A stretch of 64,000 nt of DNA from Symbiodinium natans (Eukaryota; Sar; Dinophyceae; Suessiales; Symbiodiniaceae). Below the pieces are notes generated by a model. That model saw nothing but the letters and a program-made list of their open reading frames with translations. It searched no databases and was not told the DNA's origin. Positions 12,301 to 23,600 of this stretch are shown here, one piece after another. The first letter of the stretch is position 1. Each line of letters starts with the position of its first letter. The stretch covers positions 356,323 through 420,322 of the forward strand of contig CAJNDS010002391.1 of NCBI GenBank assembly GCA_905221605.1, read 5' to 3'. The position numbers and the translations under genes are program-made.

Positions 12301-13934
12301 GCGGTACGTGCAGGCGGCGCAAACGGCATTGGCAGCGTACACGGCCGCGTGCATCACGAAGCGGCGCAAATGGTAAAACAACAACACTGCTCTGGCGGCG
12401 GCGTGGCTTGTGTCGCGTCGTACTGGGTTTCAAAGCACGCTTTTCCGCAACTCTTTGAAAATCGTCTTGAGCCGTGAACGGACGTTGGCGGAGCCCAATC
12501 CGCCATGCAAATGCACGCGGTCAGTTCCGAGCAAGGACAACAGGAGCTCGGATCGGAGGACAGCCGGGTCAACCATTCAACGAGCGCTGCAGTCAAGGCG
12601 GTCCCAGACGGGAAGCGGCATCAAGCAACGGGCACGATGAAGAGCCTCCTCGGTGAGAATTGGAGCCAGTCGAACTGTTTTTAAATTTTGGCAAATGTTA
12701 GTCTACTTCCAAACACAGCCACCAAGAGGAGTTCCCGTTGACGATCGGCGAGCGCATCTTCAAGCAGAAGATGGAGAGGCTGAGCCGAATATTCCTGAAC
12801 AGCTGGTCCTAAGCTCCAAGTCGAGTTGCAGCGGTGGGTTTCGTGCCTCCACGCAGTACGAAGTCCAGTTGTAGAACCCCTTAAGCTGCACACTAGCATG
12901 GAGAGCTGCCCAGACCCAGAGACTTTCTCGAAACCTAAAGCCTCCTGCATCCTTGAGTTCAGGTCCCCAAGAGCCTACATAGCAGCACACCCTAAGCTCT
13001 GAACACAAAGCTTTGAAACCACAGTGGAGCAAGGGTGGCTGCCGGGCGGCATCTTGCAACAGAAGCCGCAGCCCAAAAGCCTGACATGGTCCCAGGCGGA
13101 AGAAGAAGGGCAGCAAAGGAAAAGCGGCGAAGAAGAGCAAAGCGCGCTGAGGCGCTGAGCCACAGGGCCCCCAGCAGCTCCGGCAAAGCCGGACAATCAG
13201 ACTGGGGAGGATCCCCAAGCTACTCATAGAATGGTTCACAGTGTCTGGAGAGGTTCAAGAGTTTAAGAGCTTTAGAGTGTTTGCCTGCAAGAGTGGCGTG
13301 AAGGTCATCCTTAAGTCCTCAGCAGACATGCTTTCAAGCGACCCTGCTCATAGTTGCACAAAAGCGCTGCATCCCGCTTCCTGTGCAGATGCTTCAACAC
13401 GTCAGTCCCAAGCCCAAGACTTCGTAGCCGCAGCTTTCCGGATTGGGAGCTCCACTTCGCAGCCGCCAAACAAGGCCACCACCCTGCACATGGAGGCCCT
13501 AGTCCGGATATTGGCCAATGTCTTCACTCGTCCGTTGGCTCGAGCTCAGGCAAACGCTGAAAACTTCAGAGCCCGACACCGAAACCCGACCACTCTACTC
13601 CTGAGACCCCCAAGCCCTATCACAAGCACCCACGAAGCAGTAGCAGCGTGCATCCAAATCTGCCTCAGCCTGCTTTCCCGTGGAAGCTGCCAGCTTCTGT
13701 GCCCAGGCTGCAAGCACCCCCCCCTTCCGTTTTTCAGCTCCTTTCCTCCAAAGCCAAGAGCCGGCCTCAAACTCTTTTGAAAATGCACTCGCGCAGTGGC
13801 TTGTGTAGCGCAGCCCCAGCTCCAATGGAAGTTTCATGTAGAACCCCGAAACCCTGCGACTTGGTGGAATGCATGTGGGCGTTGCGGCAATTGCGGCTCT
13901 TGCTGCGTAACTACATAGTTCGCAGGGGCTGATC
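6359..13934. other. long intergenic stretch without a supported gene
   Basis: Many frames of 70-220 codons exist, as expected by chance in 7.5 kb, but most start at GTG, TTG or CTG, overlap on both strands and show no domain or motif. Poly(C)/poly(A) occurs at 9641-9663, a G-rich run at 10368-10388 and a C-run near 11587. I cannot support any gene here; single exons of an intron-rich gene could be missed. Confidence 0.4.
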
Positions 13935-13954
13935 GCCCGTACGCCTTTTGGTGC
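13935..13954 (+). promoter_or_regulatory. possible degenerate relict spliced leader
   Basis: The dinoflagellate spliced leader ends CCGTAGCCATTTTGGCTCAAG (from memory). Here CCGTA-C-GCC-TTTTGG occurs with one inserted C and one missing A, then diverges. It lies about 110 nt before the ATG of an intronless gene, where a leader fossilised by retroposition of a trans-spliced mRNA would be expected. The match is imperfect and could be chance. Confidence 0.3.
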
Positions 13955-14061
13955 CTGTGGACGTTTGCGTCTCATGTACTAGTAATTCAGCACGTGCATT
14001 TCCTGACCGAAGGTCGAGGAACAGCGTGCGTTTTTGTTTGTGGGAAGAGGCCGATCGCAGC

Positions 14062-16017
14062 ATGTGGAGCTGCATGCGGCGTGGCAGTGGGGGCGCAAGC
14101 CCCCTCGAAGCCTTCGCCGTGGCTCTGCTGCAAAATCCGCAGAAACGATCCTCGATGACAGAAGAGGGCACGCCATTCCCCATGTACACGGTCCCGATGC
14201 GAAAGCTACTGTTGATGCAGCAAGTCAAGCCGCACGAGGAGCTGCTCGAGCAAGGCATAGTTGTGGTATTCGACGAAAGCATGGGTAAGGCAATTTTCGT
14301 TTCCCACCAGTGGCTTGGTAGGAAGCATCCAGATCCGTACAGCCACCAGCTCAAGGTACTGCAAAATGCGCTGCGGAATATGCTTGCCGGCATGACCTAC
14401 ATTTCCCCCGCGGTGAATCATGAAGCTATGTATGGCCACAGCGCAATTTCCTTTGTTGACGACCTGCAAGCTACTACCATCTTCTTGTGGTATGATTTCT
14501 TCAGCTGCCCCCAGGCAGATGAACATCATGCAGAGCGCCACAATGCTATCGCCTGCATTCCATCTTATGTGACCAGATGCGAGCACTTCGTGATCCTTTG
14601 CCCCGGCTTGGGTCATGAGTCCGGAGAGATTCTGTGTCAAAAAACATGGGAAGAGCGCGGGTGGTGCCGGGCAGAGCGCACAGCGCGAAAGCTCGCACTG
14701 AACGGGGGTCCAGTGATCGTGATCGAGAGCGAAACATCGCAGTTGTTCCTGACAGAAATAGCGACTTGCGAGCCACCAGTAGCAGAAGGACGGTTCTCAG
14801 TGGATTTGGACCGGAAGAGAGTTGCCAACATTGTTTTGCAGCTGATCCGCCGCAGATTGTTGCTGCTTTTGGAGCAGAACAACTTGACGGAATACAGGTT
14901 CCTCTACAACCAGCAGTCCCTTCTTCTGAAGGGCTCAGGTGTGGATTGCGTCGAGCTCGGTATCCCGGGGTTTTCCCCTGAGTCATTCCCTGATCCGGAA
15001 GAACTACTGATGGCAAAGTTCATGCACCAAAACGGCTTTAGCAGCCTCAAACAGAGAGATGCAGCAGGTTGGTCGCCGATGTGCTACGCTGCCATGAGCG
15101 GCAATGCCAGCCTGGTGTCCGCGTTGCTTCGCCGAAATGCTGACGCAAACGACCGGATTCGCAAAGCCAAGCCCCAAGTCTTCTTCTCCAAGAACATGCA
15201 CGCCATTGCCATAGCTGCATGCTTTAGGAGCAACGAGGTGATCAAGGTGCTGCTGGCTGCCCATGCCAAGGTGGATGCAAAAGATGGTCACAAGCACACG
15301 GCCTTGCATTGGTCGGCTGGTTCGAACGATGCCGAGACCGTTCGCCTTCTAGTCAATGGGGGAGCGGACCACACCTTGAAGCAGAACTTGGGCGTGAGCG
15401 TACTGCAGCTGGCATGTTTCAACTGTTCAGGCAACGCCGTGAGGGAGCTTCTGCGGCTTCGCCCGAAGCAGAATGTCGAGCAATGCTTTCACTACAGCTT
15501 CATGCTCTTTGCAGGTTCCAGTGAGTTGGTGCAGATCTTGCTCGATGCGAAAGCAGACATGAACGAACAGTTGGACTTTGCGAAGACCAAGGCTTGGCCA
15601 ATGTGGCTGCTTTGCAACTTCTCGGGCTGGAAGTACAAACGTGGGCTCTCACGCACCAGGCTATGCAGGATGGGCTACCATCACCACCTAGCCACGCCCC
15701 TGATGTTCACCGTCCTAGGGGGGGCAGCTGACGCCGCATGGACTCTCCTGACAGCCGGAGCCCGTCGCGATCTCAAGAATTCCCGCGGCAAGACCGCCTT
15801 TGACCTGGCCTTCGAGTTCGGCACCAACCCAGAATTGGTCGCGGCCCTCGACCCCGACTCAAAGTTGCCCAAGGCTTTTCCAGAGCCTTCTGAGGAGGAC
15901 GAGGAGGAGGTGCCAGTCGAGGTGCGGGGCAAGGTGCCGCAAGGCACGTGCTCAGGAGCCACTGTCAGAAGAGGAGCAGAGGACCCCCCGGACTTGTTGT
16001 TCATCCGCATCGACTGA
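14062..16017 (+). CDS. ankyrin-repeat protein with SHQW-type N-terminal domain
   Basis: A single uninterrupted frame of about 650 residues, open from 13948 with first ATG at 14062 and others at 14074 and 14155. The N-terminal half has a domain I associate with large dinoflagellate ankyrin families: FVSHQWLG...HPDP, LWYDFFSCPQ, AIACIPSYVTRCEHFVILCP and RGWCRAE. The spacing of W.D..C.PQ and RgWcrAE recalls HET/TIR-like signalling domains, which is inference. From about 15040 come four to six ankyrin repeats (AGWSPMCYAAMSGN, HTALHWSAGSNDAETVRLLV, GGADHTLKQN, LATPLMFTVLGGAADAAWTLL), then a short acidic tail. No transmembrane segment is seen. Likely a cytosolic protein-interaction or signalling protein; substrate unknown. 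Lack of introns and a possible leader relic upstream suggest a retrogene. The start is uncertain. Confidence 0.85.
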   Translation: MWSCMRRGSGGASPLEAFAVALLQNPQKRSSMTEEGTPFPMYTVPMRKLLLMQQVKPHEELLEQGIVVVFDESMGKAIFVSHQWLGRKHPDPYSHQLKVLQNALRNMLAGMTYISPAVNHEAMYGHSAISFVDDLQATTIFLWYDFFSCPQADEHHAERHNAIACIPSYVTRCEHFVILCPGLGHESGEILCQKTWEERGWCRAERTARKLALNGGPVIVIESETSQLFLTEIATCEPPVAEGRFSVDLDRKRVANIVLQLIRRRLLLLLEQNNLTEYRFLYNQQSLLLKGSGVDCVELGIPGFSPESFPDPEELLMAKFMHQNGFSSLKQRDAAGWSPMCYAAMSGNASLVSALLRRNADANDRIRKAKPQVFFSKNMHAIAIAACFRSNEVIKVLLAAHAKVDAKDGHKHTALHWSAGSNDAETVRLLVNGGADHTLKQNLGVSVLQLACFNCSGNAVRELLRLRPKQNVEQCFHYSFMLFAGSSELVQILLDAKADMNEQLDFAKTKAWPMWLLCNFSGWKYKRGLSRTRLCRMGYHHHLATPLMFTVLGGAADAAWTLLTAGARRDLKNSRGKTAFDLAFEFGTNPELVAALDPDSKLPKAFPEPSEEDEEEVPVEVRGKVPQGTCSGATVRRGAEDPPDLLFIRID

Positions 16018-17564
16018 GACCAAGCTAGGTGTTTCTGAACTGCTGAAGCATGCAAGAACACTTAGCCGCCAGACTCAAATGATTCTTTCTCAAATGCTCT
16101 GCACATGGATTTTGCGCGTGGCAGGGCGAGGGTTGGCGTCAGAGGTTGATGATGCCCAAGTTTCACCAAGCTCAGTTTTCCATCCGAGCCACAAGCTGGC
16201 ATGTGGCGGACTAAGAAGGTTCAGAGCCGCTCAGGTGAAGCAAAAGCACCCCCGGCCAATGCAGGTTCGAGTCATTTGAGATCGGGCGTCTATTTGCCAT
16301 GTGTGAAGCCGGGGGAAGAAACCTGCAAGGCATGGTCTGTTTCTTGCTTTGTTCTGCTGGGATGGATTATGACATCAGGGCATCAGGTTTCAGGGTGTAG
16401 TGGTTTGCCTTTGAAGCATGCCGGTAAGCCTAGAAGTACTGGAAGCCCTAGAACCTGCACAGCCTGCCAATGGCCAAATCGCGTCGGAGCTTCCAAGCTG
16501 GGGGCCTTCGTCGCATTCCTCCCAGCAAGCTCAGACAATGAAGAATTGGCCCCACAACCCATGTTCTGCAACTAAAGGTTCCGTGCAGCACATGCCGGTG
16601 CGGCAGACGTTGCGCGGGCGCAGCCGGCCGCCGCTACGGCCGCTACGGCAGGCGGCTGCTCGCACAGGCCTGCCGCAGCCGCTTTACGCCGCCTGGCTCA
16701 ATTCAGTTCCAGGTTCAGCCAGTTCACTGGGACGGTGCAAGTTTCTCCGGGTGATTCTTTTGAGCGCCTGTGGTTTGGTAGTGCTTCTGCACGTGCTCTC
16801 AGAGTGTCAAACTCAGTCCAAAATGTTGGCCTTCTCAATCCAAGGGCTTCGGGCTGTACCCGCTGTTGCGACGCTTGGCATCTAGGACAGGGAAGGAGTC
16901 CTCGCATGTTTCGGTCATCTGACGTATCAGCCCACGTGTTATGGATGAAGTTTCCTCCCTCGACACTACCCCCAAAAAAAACCAAGGGCCGGCAGGTGGA
17001 GCGTTTTGGGGCAGTTTCTCGACTGCTGTGGCTTGCCTGCAAATGCCTTCTCCAAGAACAAACGGACAAGCAGGTTTATCTTGCTTGCTGGCCAAAGGGG
17101 CAGGCAAAAGTACCGGCCCAGTGCCACAGGAAAGGTCGCAGAAGATTCTGCATTAACCCCACCCACCCACCCACTCCTTCGGTGCAGATTGGGTGAGTTT
17201 AGGGGTAACGGTTCAGGGTTAGGAAGTATCGTAGAAACTTCGACCCTTGGTTTGCTGGGCATCAGCATTTTGGAGTGTAAAGAGGTGGCTAACTTGCCGC
17301 CGTGGTTTACAGAGGAACCTCCAATATGAAGAGCGTTTCCATTACGAAGGCCGATTGGGCTGACAGACGAGGGCGCGAGATTAGGATTAGAATAGATCGG
17401 TGCGCGGGCACTCGATCGTATTGCATTCAGGTGGAAAAGCCTGGACGTCGACTTTGGGAGAGTGACTCCGACGACAGTGCCGACGACGATGTCGATAAAA
17501 GAACCGAGATCTAGCATGCTATATTTCGTATTATTATCATTTATATTACAATGCACAATGCATG
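16018..17564. other. intergenic 3' of the ankyrin gene
   Basis: No supported gene. A locally very GC-rich patch (CCGCCGCTACGGCCGCTACGG) lies at 16615-16690. Frames at 16966-17730 (minus) and 16735-17196 (plus) have no recognisable domains. Confidence 0.4.
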
Positions 17565-17752
17565 AAGGAATATGTTCACAGGCATGACATTTGCCAAAGT
17601 CCTTTCTTGATGGCCTGTAAGCCACAGCCACCTTCTTGTGGTATGATTTCTTCAGTTCCGCCCAAGCTTCAGTTCCGGCCAAGCAGGTGCACATCACACC
17701 GAGTGCCACAATGCCATCCATTGCGTTCAATCTTATGTGTGACAGATGTGAC
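17565..17752 (+). pseudogene. fragment related to the ankyrin gene N-terminal domain
   Basis: Matches 14375-14583 of the ankyrin gene. Both have GGAATATG..GGCATGAC, CCTTTsTTGA.GrCCTG and an identical 24-nt block (17632-17655 against 14481-14504) that encodes the LWYDFFS segment. They also share GCCACAATGC.ATC.. and TCTTATGTG. The copy has internal deletions and frame breaks and nothing recognisable on either side, so it is a dead, truncated relative or duplicate. Confidence 0.75.
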
Positions 17753-19263
17753 TACCATGGAAGAAGATAGCCCCATACCTTTGAAAACCTGAATCGCAAG
17801 CCTCGATTTCGCGGTTACCTGCAAACTCCCTAATGGTGGCCGTCTTCCCTCGCGTGATGGCTCGAGCTTGCCCAAACATGGCCATGCATGGAGTATGTTT
17901 CTGCGTATGTAGGTTTGAGGTTTCAGACGGTCATCTAAAGCTCTCAGGTGATGACCGGGCTGTTTGTGCGCAGCAGTTTGGATACCAAGATGACACAACC
18001 ATCAAGACGACGCCCTGAAACATGGAGGCAGCGAACCTTCATCAGCTCCAAACGCTGAAAATTCAGAGCCCTACCCTGCAACCCGGACACCCCAAGCCCC
18101 AAGCCTTGTAAACAAACACCCTCTTACAAGCCCGACTCTCAAACGCGCCGTGGCAGCCGCCGGCTTTGCGCCCAGGCAATCAGGATTGGAGCATGGTCAA
18201 AGTGACAGACAGAAAAACACAACAGGCCTTTCAATGCACCTGAAGGTTTAGTTTTACAGAGTTGCAACCCCAAGCACACATTACCCAACCAACTCACCGA
18301 CTCTCTAGCCCCTGTACCGATAATTCCCTACAGTCCCCCTAAGCACAGTGAGACGCCCCGAAATGGCAGAAAAAAAGGCCCAACAGCCGAAGCAAACCTG
18401 AATCCCACCGAAAAGTTTGCAATCTCACGTCCGTTTCTCCAGGAGCGGTATGGCGGCAGGCGACCCCAAGACTCGGCCCCAGGGCTTTCTTGCCAAGCGT
18501 AGGTTGCAAAATTGGAATTCTTAAAGGGGAGGGGGGAGGTGTCAAGAGGTGTTCAAAGAAATGTCAGGATTATGTTTATTTTAATTTTTTTTTTTTGGGG
18601 GGGGGGGGTGTATTTTGGGGGTTCCAGCGGCTTGTGAGCCCCAGAGTATGAGGTTGGGGACTCCTGAGAAGGGGCCCCTCAAGGCATCAAGAAAAATCCC
18701 CCCACTGCCCGACATCCCAGTTTTGCGCTTCTCCTCATTCGTTTATCCCCAGAAAAATTGGATCCTTTCTGCTTTCCTTGACAGCTTTGGGGCGCAAGCC
18801 GAGCTTCCACTTACAGGTCGAAGCTGAACGAGTTCCTTATGAAGTACTGCGGGCGACCTGTCCCGACCCTACACCGTTGCAAGTCTTTAAAGTCTTTAGA
18901 CCCCGGCGCCCTCACACCAGCCCTCTCTCAGGTTTTGTTTTTCGAGCAGTTCTGGGTTCAGGAATTTAGGTTTAGCGCTTCGTCTTTCGTGGGTTCAGGG
19001 TCCTTTCGAGTTCGGCCGGCAGCATGCCTGGACGCAAGCCATACCCAAGCACGAAGGTTGACCCAATCGGAGAGCAGCTAGAGGCAGCTGGAGATAAGTT
19101 CAAGCTTTTGGGGCTCCGTGCAGCCTTGTAGCATGTAGCGCTCTTTCCGTGCTGGCCCAGCAGCGTTTCGCAGGTGACGAAGCAAGATGCGGTGTACATA
19201 GTGAGCCTTGGCCGCAGTTTGGAGTCTTGAGGTGCCTCGAGGTGCAGACTTTGACTTTGGGAG

Positions 19264-19266
<3 letters not shown>
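17753..19266. other. intergenic
   Basis: No gene supported. At 18050-18190 the sequence resembles 13555-13720, upstream of the ankyrin gene (AACGCTGAAAA.TTCAGAGCC, GCCCAGGC), hinting that this stretch shares ancestry with that locus. T12 followed by G12 lies at 18585-18608. Confidence 0.4.
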
Positions 19267-19295
<29 letters not shown>

Positions 19296-19296
19296 G
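19267..19296 (+). repeat. G30 homopolymer
   Basis: Thirty consecutive G after a short GGGA lead-in. Similar 26-30 nt runs occur at 27363, 32283 (as C) and 36391. Confidence 0.9.
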
Positions 19297-20263
19297 CGTG
19301 CTTTCTGGCTCTTCATGGGGCCTTGCGGCAATGCTATATGAGTTCGATAGTCCCGTTGAACAAGCCCAGTTTCCTGCCAAGAGGAAGGTCGAACCGCTTG
19401 GAGCCTCAAAATCCTCAAAGCATCCCCAACAGAATCCTGGGCACCCTCTGAGAGGCTCTTGGGCTCACATCACAGCACTGAACCTAAAGATTTCAAGCCG
19501 AATCGCGGTTGAGGAGCCGATTCCGCCACAACGAGCGCGGTGCCCCAGAAGGCCGAGACTAGGCGCTCAAGCCCGAGAAGCCCGAAGCACTGATCCGAAA
19601 CCCACAGCCCTGGCCCAAAAGCCTACGAAGTCCCTGAATCCCAGATCCCGAACGCAAAAAGGCGATGATAGATGACTCTGAAGTGCAAGATCCATTAGAA
19701 AAAGCTCTTGCTGGGTATTTGCCGTAAGGATTCAGCACTTCCATTTTGAGGCTCTCTTGAGGATCCAACTGAAACTATGCCAGCCCACCCCTCCCGACAT
19801 CATCGGCTAAGCCCCTAGTTGAAGAAGGTCTCCATGGCGGACTAGAGGTGTCCCCTACACCCCAAAGCTCCATGAGGTACCAGTGCGTCGTGAAGCTGGA
19901 GTGCATGGATGGACCAAGCCTGAGGTCCTTCTAGAACGGACGAGAAGTTCTTCAAGTGGATACTAGATGAGGGTTGTAAAAAGGGGGACGAGGGGTGGGG
20001 GGAAAGGCTTTGCGGCCTCCATCCAGTTGATGAGCTTGTTGAGGCTTCGGGCTCAGGATCTACATGCTCCGCCGGAGCCGCATGACCACCCTTTACATCA
20101 GTGTTTGCATGTTTTCTGCAGGGCATGAAAAGCGTCATCTCCCCCAACGGATATTATGGCAACACTCCCAAGCCACGCTGCGTTGGGTCACGTTTGTTCT
20201 GCAAGCGAAAACTCTGTTCGCAGCGCCGTTTAGCCGGACGTGGCAAAAGAAGCCCCGGATTCG

Positions 20264-20608
20264 TCATGCTGCATGCCCAACACCCCTAAACATCCCTCTT
20301 TCAAGCATCCTGAACACACAAAACCTCCAGCCATTGAGCGGATAATTGTAAACGCTTGCGCGCGCCGCCTCGGCAGCCGGGCCGGCCCCAGGACAGGAAA
20401 GGAGGAAAGAGGGGAGATTTGGCATGGGGGGGAAGGTTAGGGGGAAGGAGGCCCGATCCGGGTCTGCTTGTTCCAGACGCTTCTCGGCAGGAAGCCGAGG
20501 CGAACAACGGGCTGCATGCCCAACACCCCTAAACCCCTTGATCTCACAACATCCCTCTTTCAAGCATCCTGCCTGAACACACAAAACCTCCAGCCATTGA
20601 GCGGATAA
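20264..20608 (+). repeat. pair of direct repeats (about 85-100 bp)
   Basis: The segment at 20269-20343 (TGCATGCCCAACACCCCTAA ... CCAGCCATTGAGCGGATAA) recurs at 20513-20608 with an extra CCCTTGATCTCACAA and a four-base insertion. The two copies flank about 165 bp of GC-rich sequence. No coding capacity. It could be a local duplication or the ends of a small non-autonomous element. Confidence 0.8.
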
Positions 20609-23600
20609 CAACGGGTTTTTTCTGCGCTCCATCATTGTTCTGGGCCGGCCAAAGTCTAATTTCTTGTATTAATAGAAAGAAACACACCTAATCACAAGCC
20701 TAGACCGTAGGCCATAAAGCCATATGCTCATGACCATGAGATATCACCTCGGAACCCAAACCCCAGGCCTAGTCGCCTTAGTCTTGACTCCCGAGGAGCT
20801 GAGTATGCCGGCGAGGTTTGCGCAGATGCCAAGGTGCGCAGTTTGGCAACCGGGGGATGTGAAATCAAAGGTTATTGAAGCTTTCTGAGTTGGATCCTCG
20901 ACACACAGAATGGCAGTCTAGCTTGAGCTGCACGCAACTGTCTTGAGCTGCGATAGGGCTCGTCGTGTTCTCGGGTTTGAGACAGGGCAGAAACGCTTCG
21001 TGTGCTTGAAAATCCTTAGCCCTTAAATGCTACAAAGGCCCTTGCAGTGGGAGAGTGCACCCTATAGAGCGTTGAGGATTTGAGGGTCCTAAGGCTTGCG
21101 TTTTGGTGTCGCATCGCAAGATGGAGGGTGTAGGCCTGACATGAAAATTCTACTTGCTGCGCTGTAAGTCGTAGGATTGGACCAAAACGACAAGTCAGGC
21201 TCTTGGGTAGCGGGTGCATCCTTCCTACTTCGCGCCAAGAAAAGGGAGCAAAGGGAGCAAACCCCTATCAGCGAAATAAAAACCCTAAACCCTTTGCTAA
21301 GCGAGCAGGGCTCTCTCCGAAGCATGCGATGAGCGCCCAGGCCGCCGAAAAGTCTGCGGCAGAGCAGGCTCAGAGGGTTCCCGTGGTTTTTACTTGAAAT
21401 TTCTAAGTTCATGCTGACACCACTGATGTTGATGTCTTGTTGTTGTCTTGCAGATCGGCTGAAGCTGCCGCGACGCTAGGTCCTGGTTGGCAACCAAGAA
21501 CTCGTGGAAGCCACGTTGCAGGACCCGAAAAACCTTGAGCTGCAAAGGAGCTGTTTAGGTTGTGAGGTTGACAAGGTGTTCTCGGTTTGAGATTTGGCCC
21601 TTGAGGCCTCGGGCTGTTTGGAAGTGTTAAGGCAGATCTCCTAGGGCTTGGCTGTTGTCGATTGAGCCTCCTCAACGCCTTGCAACAGGGGAATCCTTCC
21701 ATCCACTCACCCACAGACACACACGCACACACCCCAAGTCACACCACGAGACGAGCTAGGCAGGAAGCCAGGGTTGGTTGGGAGCAGAATTTGTAGCTTT
21801 TTGGGGGCCTTGCGAGGTGGGATGGAACCTTGGGTTCAAGTGCTCTTAGAAACCCAAACCTGATGTCGAACGGTTTCGATGTGGACTACCGCCATAGATC
21901 TCGCAGGGCACTGGGGGCCAGAAGCGGAAAGCTGTCCCGAGCTTGGTTCACGGGGTTTGGGACTTGGAGGTTTAATGCGTGGCCTACCCTGGACCCATGT
22001 TGACGGACAACGACGACCCTAGGAGCCGATGTTGTTCTTGGCAGGGTTTAGTTTCACGCTTTCCTCTGCAAGGCATCGGGGGCTTGACTTGCGTTGCTGC
22101 TTTTCGGTGACCGCCGAAGCAACACACAGAGATCGTAACGAAGCAAAGATCGACAACACGGGCCCCGCAGTCGAAAATGCTCACGTTCCAAGCATTGGCT
22201 CACACAACTGAGCTGCTCCGCCTACGGCCACTGCACACCTACGACAAACCTGAGTGTCTGGCGACCACGAATCTCTCCTCGCAAACATGCTTTCTGACAA
22301 ACGGGCTTGGAACGGGGGGAGGGGGCGGTGGGGCTCGGCCAAGTCTGTTGTGTCAGGGCGTTTGGCACAAGACTCCAAAAACTCTGAAAGCTGTTGGCCT
22401 TCTTCATGCCTTTGAGAGCCCTGTGTTTGATACCACCCCGCGCTGAGTCCTCGGCTTTGAGCCCTGCTGAGAAGCGGGCGAAGGTCAGCAGCCGAGCATC
22501 CAGCGGATTAAGAGATTTCACAGGGCTTGGGGGGAGATGCACGGGGTGGAGGACTGACGGTTTGTGTTGATGGCGGGCTTGGGACGTAGGGCTTGTGCCT
22601 TCACAGGTCTTGGCGAATTGAGACGGCAACCCCCACTGCCAGGGCGAGACTGTGGATTCCGATTTGTATGCTCAGTCTGGGAACACGAAGATCTCAGCAT
22701 AATTTGCGATGGGACCAGCCACAACGGGAGATTCTTCCCCAGATACCACTATGGATTCAGGGTATCTCTTGGCCCCCAAACGAGCCAACGTCCAGCCAGG
22801 CTGACCAGGACCCAGCCGACAATCCTGCTGAGCCCTCAGACCCATGAAACACGTTGCAGAGTGAAGACTTGAGCTGATCATCGTTCGCCTACGCATCACT
22901 AAACAGCGTTTGCTTCTACATATTTTGTTGCCTCAGAGAAGTGCAGCCAGTCCCAGTTTCCTTGACATGCGATTGGGTTTTCAAGCTACCCAGGGCAATT
23001 TCTTGACCCTCACCTCGAATCTCGAAAACACTGAGATAGTCACAAATCGCAAGGTGCATGAAATCCTATGAACAGAACGTACAGTCTTCCGCTGGGGGGG
23101 GGAGTGGTGATGTTTGGGTAGGTTTGGGATGAGGACGGAGACTCACGGCAGGGCAGCAAAGCAGCCCTTGAAAGATTACAAAAGCCCCCCCAAAACCCCT
23201 TTTTAAAAGCTTTAGGGGGGTGAGATGCTCTTCAGGCGATAACTCCGAAGACGCAGCTGTCGCTGCCTCGCTGACTAGGGCTTGCACTGGGGCTTTGCAG
23301 GGCTTAGCACTTTAAGAGTTGCAATGCAGGTCAAAAAATGTGCACCTTGCCATGTGCTGCTCTCAAATGTACGTGTTAAGCATCTGGAGCGGAGCTCTTC
23401 GGGCTTGCGGTCTGGGACGGGCGGTTGGGGTGTTGAACTGGTGACGCCCCCCACTCCAATTCCCCTTGGCCTCCCCCTCCCAAAAGCCTCAGCTGGCAAG
23501 GCCCGAGCCCTTGGAACAGACGTGCGTTCATGAAGCAGCTGCACCGTGAATCCTGCTCTTCAGAGCATCCTCTTAGCCAAAATCACTGCCCCTGAGGAAC

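Noticed and set aside
16255-16280. GGTTCGAGTC as a tRNA T-arm
   Set aside because: No acceptor, D or anticodon stem around it; no tRNA gene found in the window.
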